Assembly: GCF_001424875.1 (NCBI RefSeq)
Contig: NZ_LMCT01000001.1
Location: 178,022-242,021 of the forward strand
Source of the DNA: Kitasatospora sp. Root107
Lineage (GTDB): Bacteria; Actinomycetota; Actinomycetes; Streptomycetales; Streptomycetaceae
Reading direction: 5' to 3'
DNA: 64,000 nt
In this document: positions 24,563-34,187 of the stretch, piece by piece
Layout of the letters: each line of letters starts with the position of its first letter
Position numbering within the stretch: the first letter of the stretch is position 1
Translations under genes and position numbers: made by a program
The notes under the pieces: generated by a model
The model's input: the letters and a program-made list of their open reading frames with translations, nothing else
What the model was told of the DNA's origin: nothing
Database searches by the model: none

Positions 24563-24856
24563 GCCGACTCCCGCTTCCCCCGAGTGCTGCGGCACCCGCC
24601 GGGGACGTGTCGGATTCGGCGCTGTCGACTCCCCATGGCCAAGGGAGTCAACTGCCGTACGGCGTCCCCCATGTGGTCCATCGTCGCATCACCCGCAACC
24701 CGCGTACACCTGCCCCGGCCAGGTTTTGGCGGGGCGGGCCGAAGCCCGGCGAGATTGCTTCAGCGCTTTGTCGATTTCCCGACACTTGACCCCCACAAAC
24801 CCCGGGCACGCATCGTACCGGAGTGCACCACGGGTGAGCGCCCTCAATAAGGAAGC

Positions 24857-24892
24857 ACCGAAGGCCCGGAGAAGAATCTCCGGGCCTTCGGT
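24857..24892 (-). terminator. Terminator of tRNA-fMet
   Basis: A perfect 16-bp stem (CCGAAGGCCCGGAGA and its complement, plus one A-T pair) with a four-base AGAA loop begins six bases past the tRNA 3' end on the minus strand. Confidence 0.9.
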
Positions 24893-24898
24893 TCAGAG

Positions 24899-24972
24899 TA
24901 GCGGGGACAGGATTTGAACCTGCGACCTCTGGGTTATGAGCCCAGCGAGCTACCGAGCTGCTCCACCCCGCG
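24899..24972 (-). tRNA. Initiator tRNA-fMet (anticodon CAT)
   Basis: Seventy-four bases fold into a full cloverleaf: acceptor GCGGGG/CCCCGC, D arm with AGCAGCTCGGTAGCT, anticodon stem CTGGG/CCCAG around CTCATAA and T arm with GGTTCAAATCC. Three consecutive G-C pairs above the anticodon loop and the unpaired first base (C1 against U72) are initiator hallmarks. CCA is not encoded, as usual in Streptomyces. Confidence 0.95.
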
Positions 24973-25012
24973 TCGTTGTGTCCCAACCATAACACGGGGG
25001 TGGAGCAGCTCG
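24954..25012. repeat. Inverted copy of the tRNA-fMet 5' arm
   Basis: Sixteen bases of the tRNA 5' region (CGAGCTGCTCCACCCC on plus, 24954-24969) recur perfectly as the reverse complement GGGGTGGAGCAGCTCG at 24997-25012, with 27 bases between. The copy lies between the tRNA and the end of the UPF0182 gene. Confidence 0.85.
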
Positions 25013-25026
25013 TTAACCAGCGTTCG

Positions 25027-27933
25027 TCAGCCGGCCTTCTGCTGGCTCGCCGCGGCCGCGGCGTCCAGTGCGGCCTTGAGCGCCTTCTGGGCCTCGCCGT
25101 ACTTGGCCCAGTCGCCGGCCTTCTGGGCCGCCTCGCCGTCGTTGAACGCCTTCTGGGCGTCCGCGATGGCCTTGGCCTGCTCGGTGTTGACCGTCCCCGG
25201 CGTGGTCGGGGTGGTACCCGGGGCCGGCGTGGTGCCCGGGGTGGTGGGTGCCGTCGGGGTGGTCGGCGCACCCGTGGTGGCGTTGCCGAGCACCTTCGTC
25301 AGCGCCTCCCCCAGGGTGTTCTCGAAGGCCACGTTGTCGTTGCCGTACACCGCCAGCACCTTCTGCAGCACCGGGTAGTCGGCGCCGCGCCCACGCACGT
25401 AGACCGGCTCGACGTTGAGCAGGCCGCCGCCGACCGGGAGGGTCAGCAGGTTGCCGTACTCGATGTCGGAGTCGCCACCGATCTTCAGGGTGTTGAGCTT
25501 GTTGGCCACGTCGGTGTTCGAGTTGAACTGCGACTGCACCAACTTGGGGCCGAGCGTGTTGGAGTCACCCGGCACCTTGAGGATGCGGATCTTCCCGTAC
25601 TCGGGCCCCGGGTCCGCGCTGACGGCCATGAAGGCCGCCAGGTTGTCCCGCTTGCTGGGCACGAAGGTGGTGGTCAGCGAGAAGCTCGCCTGGGTCACCG
25701 CCGGGTCGGGCATCCGGACCGTCATGTAGTACGGCGGCTGCACCGCACCGGTGTTGGTGGTCGGGTCGACCGGGACCTGCCAGATGTCGGTGCCGTTGAA
25801 GAAGGAGTTGGCGTCCGTCATGTGGTACTGGCCGAGCAGGTCGCGCTGCACCTTGAACATGTCCTGCGGGTAGCGCAGGTGCGGCATCAGGGCGCTCGGG
25901 ATGTCGCCCTTGGCCTTGACGGTGCCGGGGAAGGCCTTCATCCAGGTCTTCAGCACCGGGTCGGCGTCGTCCCACTGATAGAGCGTCACGTCGCCGGTGT
26001 AGGCGTCCACGGTCGCCTTCACCGAGTTCCGGATGTAGTTGACCTTGTTGACCGAGGTGAGCGTGCGCCCGCGCTGGTCGGTCAGCGAGTCCTTGGTGAC
26101 GTCGCCCAGGGTGGTCTTGGAGGCGAACGGGTAGCCGTCCGAGGTGGTGTAGCCGTCCAGCACCCAGACCAGCCTGCCGTCCTGCACCACCGGGTACGGG
26201 TCGGCGTCGATCGAGAGCCAGGGGGCGACCTTCTCCACCCGCTCCTTGGGCGTCCGGTCGTAGATCACCTTGGCGCCGTCGGTGATGGCACCCGCGTAGA
26301 GGATCTGCGGCTCGGCGAACCGCACCGCGTAGGCGGCCCGGGTGAACACGTTGTTCAGCGAGACACCGCTCTCGCCGGTGTACTGGTACTGCTTGTCCCC
26401 GGCGTCCGTGGAGTAGTCGATCTCCTGGTTGGAGCCGCCGACGATGGAGTAGGTCTTGGTCTCCTCGCCGTAGTAGATCCGCTGCTGGTAGTCGCCCAGC
26501 GCACCGGTGGACGGCAGGCCCGACTCGGTGAAGACCGGCTGGCCCTTGTCGTTGACCTGGTTGCCCTTGGCCGAGACGACGCCGTAGCCGTGGGTGTACT
26601 TGAAGTGGTCGTTGATCCAGTTCCGCTGCTGCACCCCGGCGAGGTTCAGCTCACGCAGACCGATCACGGTGTCCTGGCCGCCGATCTGGCCGTTGACGTA
26701 CCGGTCCACGTCCAGCGTCTTCGGGAACTTGTAGTACGAGCGCTGCTGCTCGATCTGCTGGAAGGTCGGCGAGACCACGTTCGGGTCCAGCAGACGGATG
26801 TCGGCGATGGTCTGCGCGTCCGCCTTGAGCGCCTCGTTGTCGGTCGTCGCCTTCGGCGCGTACGGCTGGGTCTGGCTGTCCGCGATGCCGTACGCCTGCC
26901 TGGTGGCGTCGATGTTCTTCTGGATGTACGGCGTCTCCTTGGCCTGCTCGTTCGGCTTGACCTGGAACTGCTGCACGATCGCCGGGTAGAGCCCGCCGAT
27001 CAGCACCGCCGAGAGCACCATCAGCCCGAAGCCGATCAGGGCCGGGGCCCAGGTCTTGCGGATCGGGGTGAGGAAGAACAGCGCCGCACAGATGATCGCG
27101 ACGAAGAACAGGATGGTCTTGGCCGGCAGGAACGCGTTGGCGTCCACGTAGCGCAGGCCGGTCCAGCCGTCCACGCCCTTGTAGGAACCGGACTTGACCG
27201 CCAGCGCGTACCGGTCCAGCCAGTACGCGGCCGCCTTCAGCAGCACGAACACGCCCAGCAGCACGGCCAGATGGCCCTGCGCACCGGTGCTCGCCTTCCG
27301 GCCGGGGCCCTGCAGCCGCAGGCCGCCGTACAGGTAGTGCACGACCACCGAGGCCAGCAGCGAGACGATCACCGCGCTGAACGCGAAGCCGAGCAGGAAC
27401 TCGTACCACGGCAGCTCGAAGGCGTAGAACGAGACGTCCAGGTGGAACTGACTGTCCTTCACCCCGAACGACGTCTGGTTGGTCCAGAGCATCCAGGTCC
27501 GCCACTGCCCCGACGCCGCCGCCCCGGCCACCAGGCCGACCAGCAGCGAGACCGCGATCAGCAGCCACTTCTTGTACGGGGCGACGCCCATCCGGTAGCG
27601 GTCCAGGCTCTGCTGCTCGACCGACATCGCGGCCAGCGGCGGCCGCAGCCGGTACGCCAGCCAGACGTTGAGGCCGACAACCAGCGCCATCGCCAGGCCG
27701 AAGACGGCGAACAGGCCGACCTTGGTCCAGAGCTGGGCGGAGAAGACGGAGGAGTAGCGGACCGACTTGAACCAGAGCCAGTCGGTCCACAGCCCCGCGA
27801 ACATCACGAACAGCAGGAAGAGCACCGCCAACACCCCTGCGGTCAGCAGGAGTACTCGGGTGCGCCGGGAGGGCGGGCCGACTCTGGCACGGAAGCCCGG
27901 GCCTCCCGGGCGGTCCGGCATCTGGAATACCAA
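25027..27933 (-). CDS. UPF0182 (COG1615) large membrane protein
   Basis: 968 residues. After a short cytoplasmic head there are seven membrane helices between about 25 and 310 (for example [20 protein letters not shown] and [18 protein letters not shown]), then a large extracytoplasmic domain of about 550 residues and a low-complexity Thr/Pro linker ([17 protein letters not shown]) leading to an Ala/Lys helical tail. This is the UPF0182 architecture, conserved in actinobacteria without established function. The TTG start at 27933 has AGAGGTG five bases upstream; ATG 27921 is the alternative. Divergent from a PPA1309-family gene. Confidence 0.92.
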   Translation of the reverse strand: MVFQMPDRPGGPGFRARVGPPSRRTRVLLLTAGVLAVLFLLFVMFAGLWTDWLWFKSVRYSSVFSAQLWTKVGLFAVFGLAMALVVGLNVWLAYRLRPPLAAMSVEQQSLDRYRMGVAPYKKWLLIAVSLLVGLVAGAAASGQWRTWMLWTNQTSFGVKDSQFHLDVSFYAFELPWYEFLLGFAFSAVIVSLLASVVVHYLYGGLRLQGPGRKASTGAQGHLAVLLGVFVLLKAAAYWLDRYALAVKSGSYKGVDGWTGLRYVDANAFLPAKTILFFVAIICAALFFLTPIRKTWAPALIGFGLMVLSAVLIGGLYPAIVQQFQVKPNEQAKETPYIQKNIDATRQAYGIADSQTQPYAPKATTDNEALKADAQTIADIRLLDPNVVSPTFQQIEQQRSYYKFPKTLDVDRYVNGQIGGQDTVIGLRELNLAGVQQRNWINDHFKYTHGYGVVSAKGNQVNDKGQPVFTESGLPSTGALGDYQQRIYYGEETKTYSIVGGSNQEIDYSTDAGDKQYQYTGESGVSLNNVFTRAAYAVRFAEPQILYAGAITDGAKVIYDRTPKERVEKVAPWLSIDADPYPVVQDGRLVWVLDGYTTSDGYPFASKTTLGDVTKDSLTDQRGRTLTSVNKVNYIRNSVKATVDAYTGDVTLYQWDDADPVLKTWMKAFPGTVKAKGDIPSALMPHLRYPQDMFKVQRDLLGQYHMTDANSFFNGTDIWQVPVDPTTNTGAVQPPYYMTVRMPDPAVTQASFSLTTTFVPSKRDNLAAFMAVSADPGPEYGKIRILKVPGDSNTLGPKLVQSQFNSNTDVANKLNTLKIGGDSDIEYGNLLTLPVGGGLLNVEPVYVRGRGADYPVLQKVLAVYGNDNVAFENTLGEALTKVLGNATTGAPTTPTAPTTPGTTPAPGTTPTTPGTVNTEQAKAIADAQKAFNDGEAAQKAGDWAKYGEAQKALKAALDAAAAASQQKAG

Positions 27934-28083
27934 GGTGGCACCTCTGCTGTGTCGTGTGGGTCGATCTGGTCCGGTCTCCTGTGCAACTTAATCGGTCTTT
28001 ACCTGAGTTCCCACGGTTCACCACGAGTTGGTCCCTCCGGCGGGCTGAACCGGCTGGGGCGCCGCGCATGTGAGGATTGGGGC

Positions 28084-28644
28084 ATGTCCGATGCACTTGA
28101 TGCCCTGGCCGGCGGCAAGCCGCCCGCCGCCACCCCGCTCACCCGCGCCGCGCTGGAGATCGACGAGTACGCCGCCACCCTCGGCTGGGACCTGCCGACC
28201 CGGCTGTTCGCCCTGGTGGACAGTGCCGCGCTGCGCAAGCAGGACCCGAAGCTGGCCAAGCAGCTGGGTCTGGCCGACGAGAAGCCCGGCGACCTCACCG
28301 TGATCGAGCAGGACGAACTGCCCGCCGGGATGGAGCTGGACAAGTTCCTCGGCACCATCGCCTGGCCCGACCAGGTGGTCGGCTGCGCGCTGGTGGTGGA
28401 GCGTCAGATGCTGCCGCCGGGCGCCGAGCACAGCCGCCCGAAGAACGCCACCGAGTCCCAGCTCGCCGACTGGGCGGCCAACCACCCGGCCCGCGAGGAG
28501 GTCCGGATCACCGCCGCCGTCCTGCGCGACGGAAAGAAGGAGATCGCGCTCCGGCTGCGCTCCAAGGACGTCGCCCGTGAGGTGCTGACCGGCCCGGACC
28601 TGGTGCCCGGCCTCACCGAGGCGCTGCTCGCCACCTTCTCCTGA
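28084..28644 (+). CDS. PPA1309-family conserved protein
   Basis: 186 residues, cytoplasmic, starting MSDALDALAGGKPPAATPLT. The sequence has the pattern of the PPA1309 family seen next to UPF0182 genes across actinobacteria: DEYAATLGWDLPTRLFALVD, LPAGMELDKFLGTIAWPDQV and a C-terminal DLVPGLTEALLATF. No catalytic motif is seen and no function is established to my knowledge. Its conserved divergent pairing with the UPF0182 gene suggests a shared role. Confidence 0.85.
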   Translation: MSDALDALAGGKPPAATPLTRAALEIDEYAATLGWDLPTRLFALVDSAALRKQDPKLAKQLGLADEKPGDLTVIEQDELPAGMELDKFLGTIAWPDQVVGCALVVERQMLPPGAEHSRPKNATESQLADWAANHPAREEVRITAAVLRDGKKEIALRLRSKDVAREVLTGPDLVPGLTEALLATFS

Positions 28645-28673
28645 CCGACTGAGCGGCCGTCAGCCCGCGCCCG

Positions 28674-29756
28674 TCAGCCTGTGGCGCAGGCCGGCAGCGC
28701 CTCGCCCTGCCCGGCCCGGATCAGGTCGAGCGACTTGAGCGCACCGTCCAGGGTCTCCGCCTTCACCAGGCGGAGGCCCTTCGGCGTGTCCTTGGTCGCC
28801 TCGGCGCAGTTGTCGGCCGGCGTGAAGAAGTACTCGGCGCCCTTGTCCCTGGCCGCGATCAGCTTCATCGCGATGCCGCCGATCGGGCCGACCTTGCCCT
28901 CGTCGGTGATGGTGCCGGTGCCCGCGACGAACTTCCCTGCGGTCAGGTCGGTCGGGGTCAGCTTGTCCACGATGCCGAGCGAGAACATCAGGCCCGCGCT
29001 CGGGCCGCCGACGTCCTGCAGCCCGATGTCGATCTTGAACGGGTAGGTGTGCTCGACGTCCGGCCGGATACCGACCACGGCGCGGTTCCCGTCCGCCGCC
29101 TTGCCGGTCACCACCGGCACCTGGACCTCGTCGGCCGCGGTCGCGGCGGCCCCGCCGCGGTCCTTCGGGACGATCGTGAAGACCACCGTCTCGCCCGGCT
29201 GGTGCTTGGTCACCAGCTCGGCCACCTGCTCCGCCGTGGTCACCTTGGTGCCGTCCACCGCGACGATCCGGTCCCCCGCGTGCAGCTTGCCCTCGGACGG
29301 GCCGCCGGCCACCACGGACTTGACCACCACCTGGGTGCCGACCGGGATGCCGAGCTGGTTGAGCGCGGCGGTCTTGGCACTGTCCTCGGAGGAGGCGAAC
29401 TCCTCCGCGTTCTGCTGCTGCGCCTCCTGGTCGGTCTGACCCTCGGGGTAGACGTTGCCGTGCGGAACCACCAGCACGTCACCCCGCAGCCAGCCGATCA
29501 CCGCCGACACCAGGCTCGGCTCGTACTTGGCGCCGGTCACCTGAACGGTCGTCATGTTGAGATGGCCGCTGGTCGGATAGGTCTCGTGCCCGGTGATCTG
29601 GATCACCGGCTTCCCGTCCTCCTCCTGCGTCCCGAGCGTGTTGTACGTCGGGCCCGGGCTCATCTCCGTGTACGGCACCTTCATCAGGACCGACGCACAG
29701 AGCAGTGCTATGAGCAGCAGGGTGGCGGCGAGCATCGTCGCGGAGCGGCGTGGCAT
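28674..29756 (-). CDS. YlbL-type membrane-anchored PDZ and Lon-like (S16) protease
   Basis: 360 residues: an N-terminal membrane anchor (ATLLLIALLCASVLM), an extracytoplasmic PDZ domain at about 145-200 (GGPSEGKLHAGDRIVAVDGT) and a C-terminal Lon-type proteolytic domain with Ser253 in GGPSAGLMF and Lys298 in GGIAMKLIAA, the Ser-Lys dyad. There is no AAA ATPase domain, so it is ATP-independent. YlbL family members are membrane-linked proteases of unclear substrate. Last gene of a minus-strand run with a small membrane protein, moaE and an SDR. Confidence 0.9.
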   Translation of the reverse strand: MPRRSATMLAATLLLIALLCASVLMKVPYTEMSPGPTYNTLGTQEEDGKPVIQITGHETYPTSGHLNMTTVQVTGAKYEPSLVSAVIGWLRGDVLVVPHGNVYPEGQTDQEAQQQNAEEFASSEDSAKTAALNQLGIPVGTQVVVKSVVAGGPSEGKLHAGDRIVAVDGTKVTTAEQVAELVTKHQPGETVVFTIVPKDRGGAAATAADEVQVPVVTGKAADGNRAVVGIRPDVEHTYPFKIDIGLQDVGGPSAGLMFSLGIVDKLTPTDLTAGKFVAGTGTITDEGKVGPIGGIAMKLIAARDKGAEYFFTPADNCAEATKDTPKGLRLVKAETLDGALKSLDLIRAGQGEALPACATG

Positions 29757-29799
29757 GGGACCGACAGTACGGGACGGAGCCGTTCCCGCGCCGCCCGGG

Positions 29800-29982
29800 T
29801 CATCGCTTCCCGGGCTCCGCCGGGGAGCCCGTGCTGCGCTCCATCGCGGCCCGGAACCGCTGGTGTTCGGCCAGTGAGGCCGGGTCGCCGGTGGCCCTCG
29901 GCGTGCGGGCGGCCCAGCCGGCCCAGAGCATCGCGACGAGTGCCGCCACCACAGGAATGATCAACCAGGCGAGCGCAGCCAT
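29800..29982 (-). CDS. Small single-span membrane protein, hypothetical
   Basis: 60 residues: one N-terminal helix (LAWLIIPVVAALVAMLWAGW) and a hydrophilic tail with EHQRFRAAMERS. GGGAG lies seven bases before the ATG. Its place between moaE and the ylbL-type gene on the same strand and its good codon bias support a real gene. No known function. Confidence 0.7.
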   Translation of the reverse strand: MAALAWLIIPVVAALVAMLWAGWAARTPRATGDPASLAEHQRFRAAMERSTGSPAEPGKR

Positions 29983-30144
29983 GTCCGTACTCCCAGCTCG
30001 TCGTTCGTATGAGCAGATTAACCACCCGGCAGCCCAACGGCTGCACCGCCGTTCGGGTTACGGCGCGACGATTGCGCTCATCACTGAGAAGTATTCGTAT
30101 GACCGGATGCGACCGAACGAGTCTGGCGGCGGGTCGGAGAGGCC

Positions 30145-30594
30145 CTAGCAGGAGCCCGCGCCGACCCACTCCTCCTCGCCGTCGGTGAAGACCTGGTGCT
30201 TCCAGATCGGCACCTCGTGCTTGAGGTCGTCGATCAGCCGGCGGGCCGCCGCGAAGGCCTCGCCCCGGTGCGGACAGGAGACCGCGACGATCACCGCCTT
30301 GTCGGTGATGTCCAGCCGGCCGATCCGGTGCACCGCGGCGAGCGCCCGGACCGGGAACTCGGAGACGATCTTCTCGGCGATCCGCCGCATCTCCTGCTCG
30401 GCCGTCGGGTGGGCGCTGTACTCCAGCGCGGTGACGGACTTGCCGCCGTCGTGGTCGCGCACCGTGCCGACGAAGACCGTGGTGCCGCCGGCCGCGTCGT
30501 CGCCGACCACCTCGTACACCTCGTCCAGCGAGAGCGGGGTCTCGCGGATGGCCAGCAGGCGGATGGGGTCGTGGTTCTCGGACATGGTCACCAT
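30145..30594 (-). CDS. moaE: Molybdopterin synthase catalytic subunit MoaE
   Basis: 149 residues. MoaE with MoaD converts precursor Z to molybdopterin, inserting two sulfurs. Family signs are TTVFVGTVRDHDGGKSVTAL, EYSAHPTAEQEMRRI, VHRIGRLDITDKAVIVAVSC and the catalytic lysine region DDLKHEVPIWKHQ. GAGGA lies three bases before ATG 30594; a second ATG three codons later is possible. No moaD is in the window, but moeZ, which activates MoaD-type carriers, is at 62644. Confidence 0.94.
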   Translation of the reverse strand: MVTMSENHDPIRLLAIRETPLSLDEVYEVVGDDAAGGTTVFVGTVRDHDGGKSVTALEYSAHPTAEQEMRRIAEKIVSEFPVRALAAVHRIGRLDITDKAVIVAVSCPHRGEAFAAARRLIDDLKHEVPIWKHQVFTDGEEEWVGAGSC

Positions 30595-30739
30595 GATTCC
30601 TCATCCCCCGGGGTCCGCGACAAGAGGCTTCCGCATCACGATTGGGCTATTCCGCCAGGCGGAACGAATCCGCTCCGCTCCGGGCGCAGCAAGCGCGGAG
30701 CAACAGGCGCACGGCCCCTGCCGCGCGCCCCCTCAGTGG

Positions 30740-31888
30740 TCAGATCCGACGGCTCTTCCGGGCCCGCCGGACCAGTGCCGCCGTACCGATCAGCGCCACC
30801 GTGGCACCCGCCGCGCCCAGGCTGGTCGCGGCCTCCTTGCCACCCAGCCGGCGCCCGGCCACCGCGTGCTTGCCGGCCACCTGCGCCAGCAGCTCACCGA
30901 GCACCTGCTCGTTGGTGTAGGCGGGCCGCCAACCCGCCTCGTACAACCGGCTCCCGGAGACCACCCACGGGTACATCGTGTAGGCCAGGTCACCCGCCGG
31001 GGCCGGGGTCAGGCCCAGCCGGTGCAGCCGGGCCGCCGTGCCCAGCGCGAGCGCGGCGGGCAGCTCCATCCGGCGGATGCCGGACAGCTGCTCCACGTCC
31101 TCCTGCTCCAGCCAGCCGTCGCAGCCGACCGTCACCTCACCCTCGACCAGGCCGAGCGTCGCGTACTCCAGCGCCACCGCCAGGTCGTCCACATGACAGA
31201 ACTGCCAGCACGGCCTGGACCCGGCCACCACCAGCAGCCGAGGCGCCTCGAAGTGCCTGGTCAGCACGGTGTCCACGCCGGGGCCCACCACCACGGCCGG
31301 GCGCAGCACGGTGACCTGCAGCCCGGGGTGCGCCCGAGGCGCGCGGCGGGCCAGCCGCTCGATCTCCAGCAGGTCGCCGACCAGCGAGGCCTCCTCGGTG
31401 GCCCGCAGCTCGGCCGACTCGGCCAGCGGCACCTCGTTGTCCGGCAGCGCCCCGTAGACCATCGCCGAGGTGCAGAGCACCACCCGGCTCACCCCGGCCG
31501 CCGCGGCGGCCGTCAGCACGGTCTGTGCCCCCCGCACGTTGTACGCGCTGCGCGCCCTGGGGTCGGTCTCCATGCCGAGGTCCATCGCGAGGTGCACCAC
31601 CACGTCCACCCCGGTCAGCCGTTCGGCCACGGCGGGGTCGCGGATGTCCAGCACCCGCCACTGCACGCCGGGCACCTCACCGCGCCGGTCGTCCAGCGCG
31701 AGCACCTTGCGCACTCCTGGGGAGCCGACCAGGCGGGCCGCGACCCGTTCACCGAGCACCCCCGCAGCGCCGGTGACGGCCACGGTCAGTGGCTTGCCGC
31801 CGTAGGCTGGAGACGGCGAACCCGCGGCAGCTGGGGCGTCCTCACCTCCGGTCAGCCCAGAGCGAACGTCCGAAGGCGGGGAACTCAC
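30740..31888 (-). CDS. NAD-dependent epimerase/dehydratase-type SDR
   Basis: 382 residues with an extended short-chain dehydrogenase fold: the Rossmann motif TGAAGVLGERVAARL near residue 40, a LDIRD segment, HLAMD, the Ser-Tyr region CTSAMVYGALPDNEVPL and LRPAVVVGPG. The C-terminus has a hydrophobic helix (AAGATVALIGTAALV) and a basic end (RRARKSRRI), so it may sit on the membrane. Substrate unknown. GTG 31888 has GGAGG seven bases upstream. A candidate -10 (TAAGCT) lies in the AT-richer patch upstream, next to the CGTACGTACG palindrome. Confidence 0.85.
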   Translation of the reverse strand: MSSPPSDVRSGLTGGEDAPAAAGSPSPAYGGKPLTVAVTGAAGVLGERVAARLVGSPGVRKVLALDDRRGEVPGVQWRVLDIRDPAVAERLTGVDVVVHLAMDLGMETDPRARSAYNVRGAQTVLTAAAAAGVSRVVLCTSAMVYGALPDNEVPLAESAELRATEEASLVGDLLEIERLARRAPRAHPGLQVTVLRPAVVVGPGVDTVLTRHFEAPRLLVVAGSRPCWQFCHVDDLAVALEYATLGLVEGEVTVGCDGWLEQEDVEQLSGIRRMELPAALALGTAARLHRLGLTPAPAGDLAYTMYPWVVSGSRLYEAGWRPAYTNEQVLGELLAQVAGKHAVAGRRLGGKEAATSLGAAGATVALIGTAALVRRARKSRRI

Positions 31889-32068
31889 CGGCCATCCTCC
31901 ACGGTTAGCTTATGTGCGTACGTACGAGTGTCACGTACCGACCATCCTGCCCGAGGCGCGGCCCCGGCGGTGCACCCGGCGCGATCGGGCCGCGCGGCCG
32001 ACGACCTTCCCGGGCGCGCAGACCCCCGCCACACCACGCGCGTGACGGCCGACCAGATCGAGGACCCC

Positions 32069-33592
32069 GTGAGCGACCTCCCCTTCGGATTCGGCGTTCC
32101 TCCCGAGGAGCCCGAGGACGGCAAGGCCAAGCGCGACAAGGACGACAAGGACCAGAGCGCCGAGCCCACACCGCCGCAGCCGTTCGGTTTCGGCGGGGCC
32201 AACCCGTTCGGCGCGCTGTTCGGGATGGGCGGTCCCGGCGCTCCTGGCGGGGCGTCAGGTGACAATCCGTTCGGTGCGATGTTGGGTGGTCTGAATCCGG
32301 GCGACCTCGGCGCGGCGTTCCAGCAGCTCGGTCAGATGCTGTCCTTCGACGGCGGCCCGGTCAACTGGGACCTGGCCCGCGACATCGCCCGGCAGACCGT
32401 GGTCGCCGAGCAGCCCGAGGGGAAGTCCAAGGACCGCTCGGTGAGCGCCACCGAGCGTTCGGCCGTCGCCGAGGCGGTCCGGCTGGCCGACCTCTGGCTG
32501 GACTCCGCCACCGAGTTCCCGTCCGGTGCGGGCACCGCCGTGGCGTGGAGCCGGGCCGAGTGGATCGAGGCCACCCTGCCGGTCTGGAAGGACCTGGTCG
32601 ACCCGGTCGCCGAGCGGGTCGGCAACGCCATGGGCGGCGTGCTGCCCGAGGAGATGCAGGCGATGGCCGGGCCGCTGATGGGCATGATGCGCTCGATGGG
32701 CGGTGCGATGTTCGGCACCCAGATCGGCCAGGCGCTGGGTGCGCTGGCCGCCGAGGTGGTCGGCTCCACCGACGTCGGCCTGCCGCTCGCCCCGGCCGGC
32801 AAGGCCGCCCTGCTGCCGCAGAACGTCGCCGAGTTCGGCGAGGGTCTGAGCATCCCGGTCGACGAGGTCCGGCTCTACCTGGCCCTGCGCGAGGCCGCCC
32901 ACCAGCGGTTGTTCGCCCACGTGCCGTGGCTCCGGGCGCACCTGTTCGGCGCGGTCGAGGCGTACGCACGCGGCATCAAGGTGGACACCACGCGGATGGA
33001 GGAGCTGGTCGGCCAGCTCGACCCGGCCAACCCCGAGGCGCTCCAGGAGGCTCTCGCCAACGGCCTGCTCCAGCCCGAGGACACCCCCGAGCAGAAGGCC
33101 GCGCTGGCCCGCCTGGAGACCGCGCTCGCGCTGGTCGAGGGCTGGGTGGACGCGGTCGTGCACGCCGCCGCCGAACCGCACCTGCCGCAGGCCGGCGCGC
33201 TCCGCGAGACCGTCCGCCGCCGCCGGGCCGCCGGCGGCCCGGCCGAGCAGACCTTCGCCACCCTGGTCGGCCTGGAGCTCCGCCCGCGCCGCCTGCGGGA
33301 CGCCTCCCGGCTCTGGGCCTCGCTGGCCGACGCCCGGGGCGTCGAGGGCCGGGACGCGCTCTGGGAGCACCCCGACATGCTGCCCACCGCCGCCGACCTG
33401 GACGACCCGGACGGCTTCGTGCACCGCGGCTCCGGCGACGGCGCCGAGGGCGGCATCGACTTCACCGAGCTGGACAAGCTGCTCGGCGAGGCTGCCAAGG
33501 GCTCGACCCCGGGCTCGGACCCGGGCTCTGCTCCGGACTCCGACGGTGACCAGGGCTCCGGTCAGGGCGACGACAAGGAGCCCGGCAAGTGA
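32069..33592 (+). CDS. DUF2342-type zinc-dependent metallohydrolase (zincin-like)
   Basis: 507 residues from GTG 32069 (GAGGA four bases upstream; another GTG at 32042 lacks one). After a Gly/Phe/Pro-rich head (PFGFGGANPFGALFGMGG) the conserved domain has NWDLARDIARQ, a Met/Gly-rich stretch (AGPLMGMMRSMGGAMFG) and LALREAAHQRLFAHVPWL, where the family places a zincin-like helix with a modified metal site, followed by VEGWVDAVVH. The C-terminal tail is Gly/Ser/Asp-rich. Related proteins are annotated zinc-dependent metalloproteases, but activity is uncertain. A Nudix gene overlaps its stop. Confidence 0.85.
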   Translation: MSDLPFGFGVPPEEPEDGKAKRDKDDKDQSAEPTPPQPFGFGGANPFGALFGMGGPGAPGGASGDNPFGAMLGGLNPGDLGAAFQQLGQMLSFDGGPVNWDLARDIARQTVVAEQPEGKSKDRSVSATERSAVAEAVRLADLWLDSATEFPSGAGTAVAWSRAEWIEATLPVWKDLVDPVAERVGNAMGGVLPEEMQAMAGPLMGMMRSMGGAMFGTQIGQALGALAAEVVGSTDVGLPLAPAGKAALLPQNVAEFGEGLSIPVDEVRLYLALREAAHQRLFAHVPWLRAHLFGAVEAYARGIKVDTTRMEELVGQLDPANPEALQEALANGLLQPEDTPEQKAALARLETALALVEGWVDAVVHAAAEPHLPQAGALRETVRRRRAAGGPAEQTFATLVGLELRPRRLRDASRLWASLADARGVEGRDALWEHPDMLPTAADLDDPDGFVHRGSGDGAEGGIDFTELDKLLGEAAKGSTPGSDPGSAPDSDGDQGSGQGDDKEPGK

Positions 33593-34161
33593 CCGAGCTG
33601 CACGCCGACGCCGTCCGGACGCTGCGGTCCTGGTCGGTGGCCGATCCGGGCCAGGACCGGCTCCGACTGGACTACCTCGACCACCTGGCCGACCGCCCCG
33701 ACGGGATGTGGCGGTCCTCGCTGCCCGCCCACATCACCGCCAGTGCGGTGGTGATCGACCCGTCGGCCGGGCGGGTGCTGCTGACCCTCCATCCGAAGGT
33801 CGGCCTCTGGCTGCAGATGGGCGGGCACTGCGAGCCCGGCGACGGGACGCTGGCCGCCGCCGCACTGCGCGAGGCCACCGAGGAGTCCGGCATCGCGGAT
33901 CTGGAGCTGCTCACCGTCGACGGCACGCCCCTCCCGGTCAAGCTGGACCGGCACCAGGTCCGCTGCACCGGCAAGGACCGGCCGGAGAACACCCACCTGG
34001 ACGTCCAGTACGTCGCCCTCGCACCGGCCGGGGCGCAGGCGCTGATCAGCGAGGAGTCGCTGGACCTGCGCTGGTTCGACTACGACCACCTGCCGGAGCT
34101 GACCGACACCTCGGTACGCGAACTCGTCGCGCTGGCCCGCAAACTGACCGAGGGTCGGTAG
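33589..34161 (+). CDS. Nudix hydrolase
   Basis: 190 residues with a complete Nudix box: GGHCEPGDGTLAAAALREAT followed by EESGI, meaning metal-bound cleavage of a nucleoside diphosphate linked to another group. The GTG start overlaps the stop of the DUF2342 gene (GTGA), so both are one operon. Preceding segments HITASAVVIDPSAGRVLLTLHP are typical beta strands of the fold. The specific substrate is unknown. Confidence 0.92.
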   Translation: MTELHADAVRTLRSWSVADPGQDRLRLDYLDHLADRPDGMWRSSLPAHITASAVVIDPSAGRVLLTLHPKVGLWLQMGGHCEPGDGTLAAAALREATEESGIADLELLTVDGTPLPVKLDRHQVRCTGKDRPENTHLDVQYVALAPAGAQALISEESLDLRWFDYDHLPELTDTSVRELVALARKLTEGR

Positions 34162-34187
34162 CCCCGGCGTTCGCGCCGCCGTAGCGG

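Noticed and set aside
24899..25012. tRNA-fMet as a phage or ICE attachment site
   Set aside because: The repeat copies the tRNA 5' arm in inverted orientation, not the 3' end in direct orientation, and no integrase or mobile gene is near.
24976..28083. Over 1000 codons open on the plus strand opposite the UPF0182 gene
   Set aside because: Only its last 186 codons (28084-28644) are a real gene; the rest is antisense to a clearly conserved membrane protein and has no motif.
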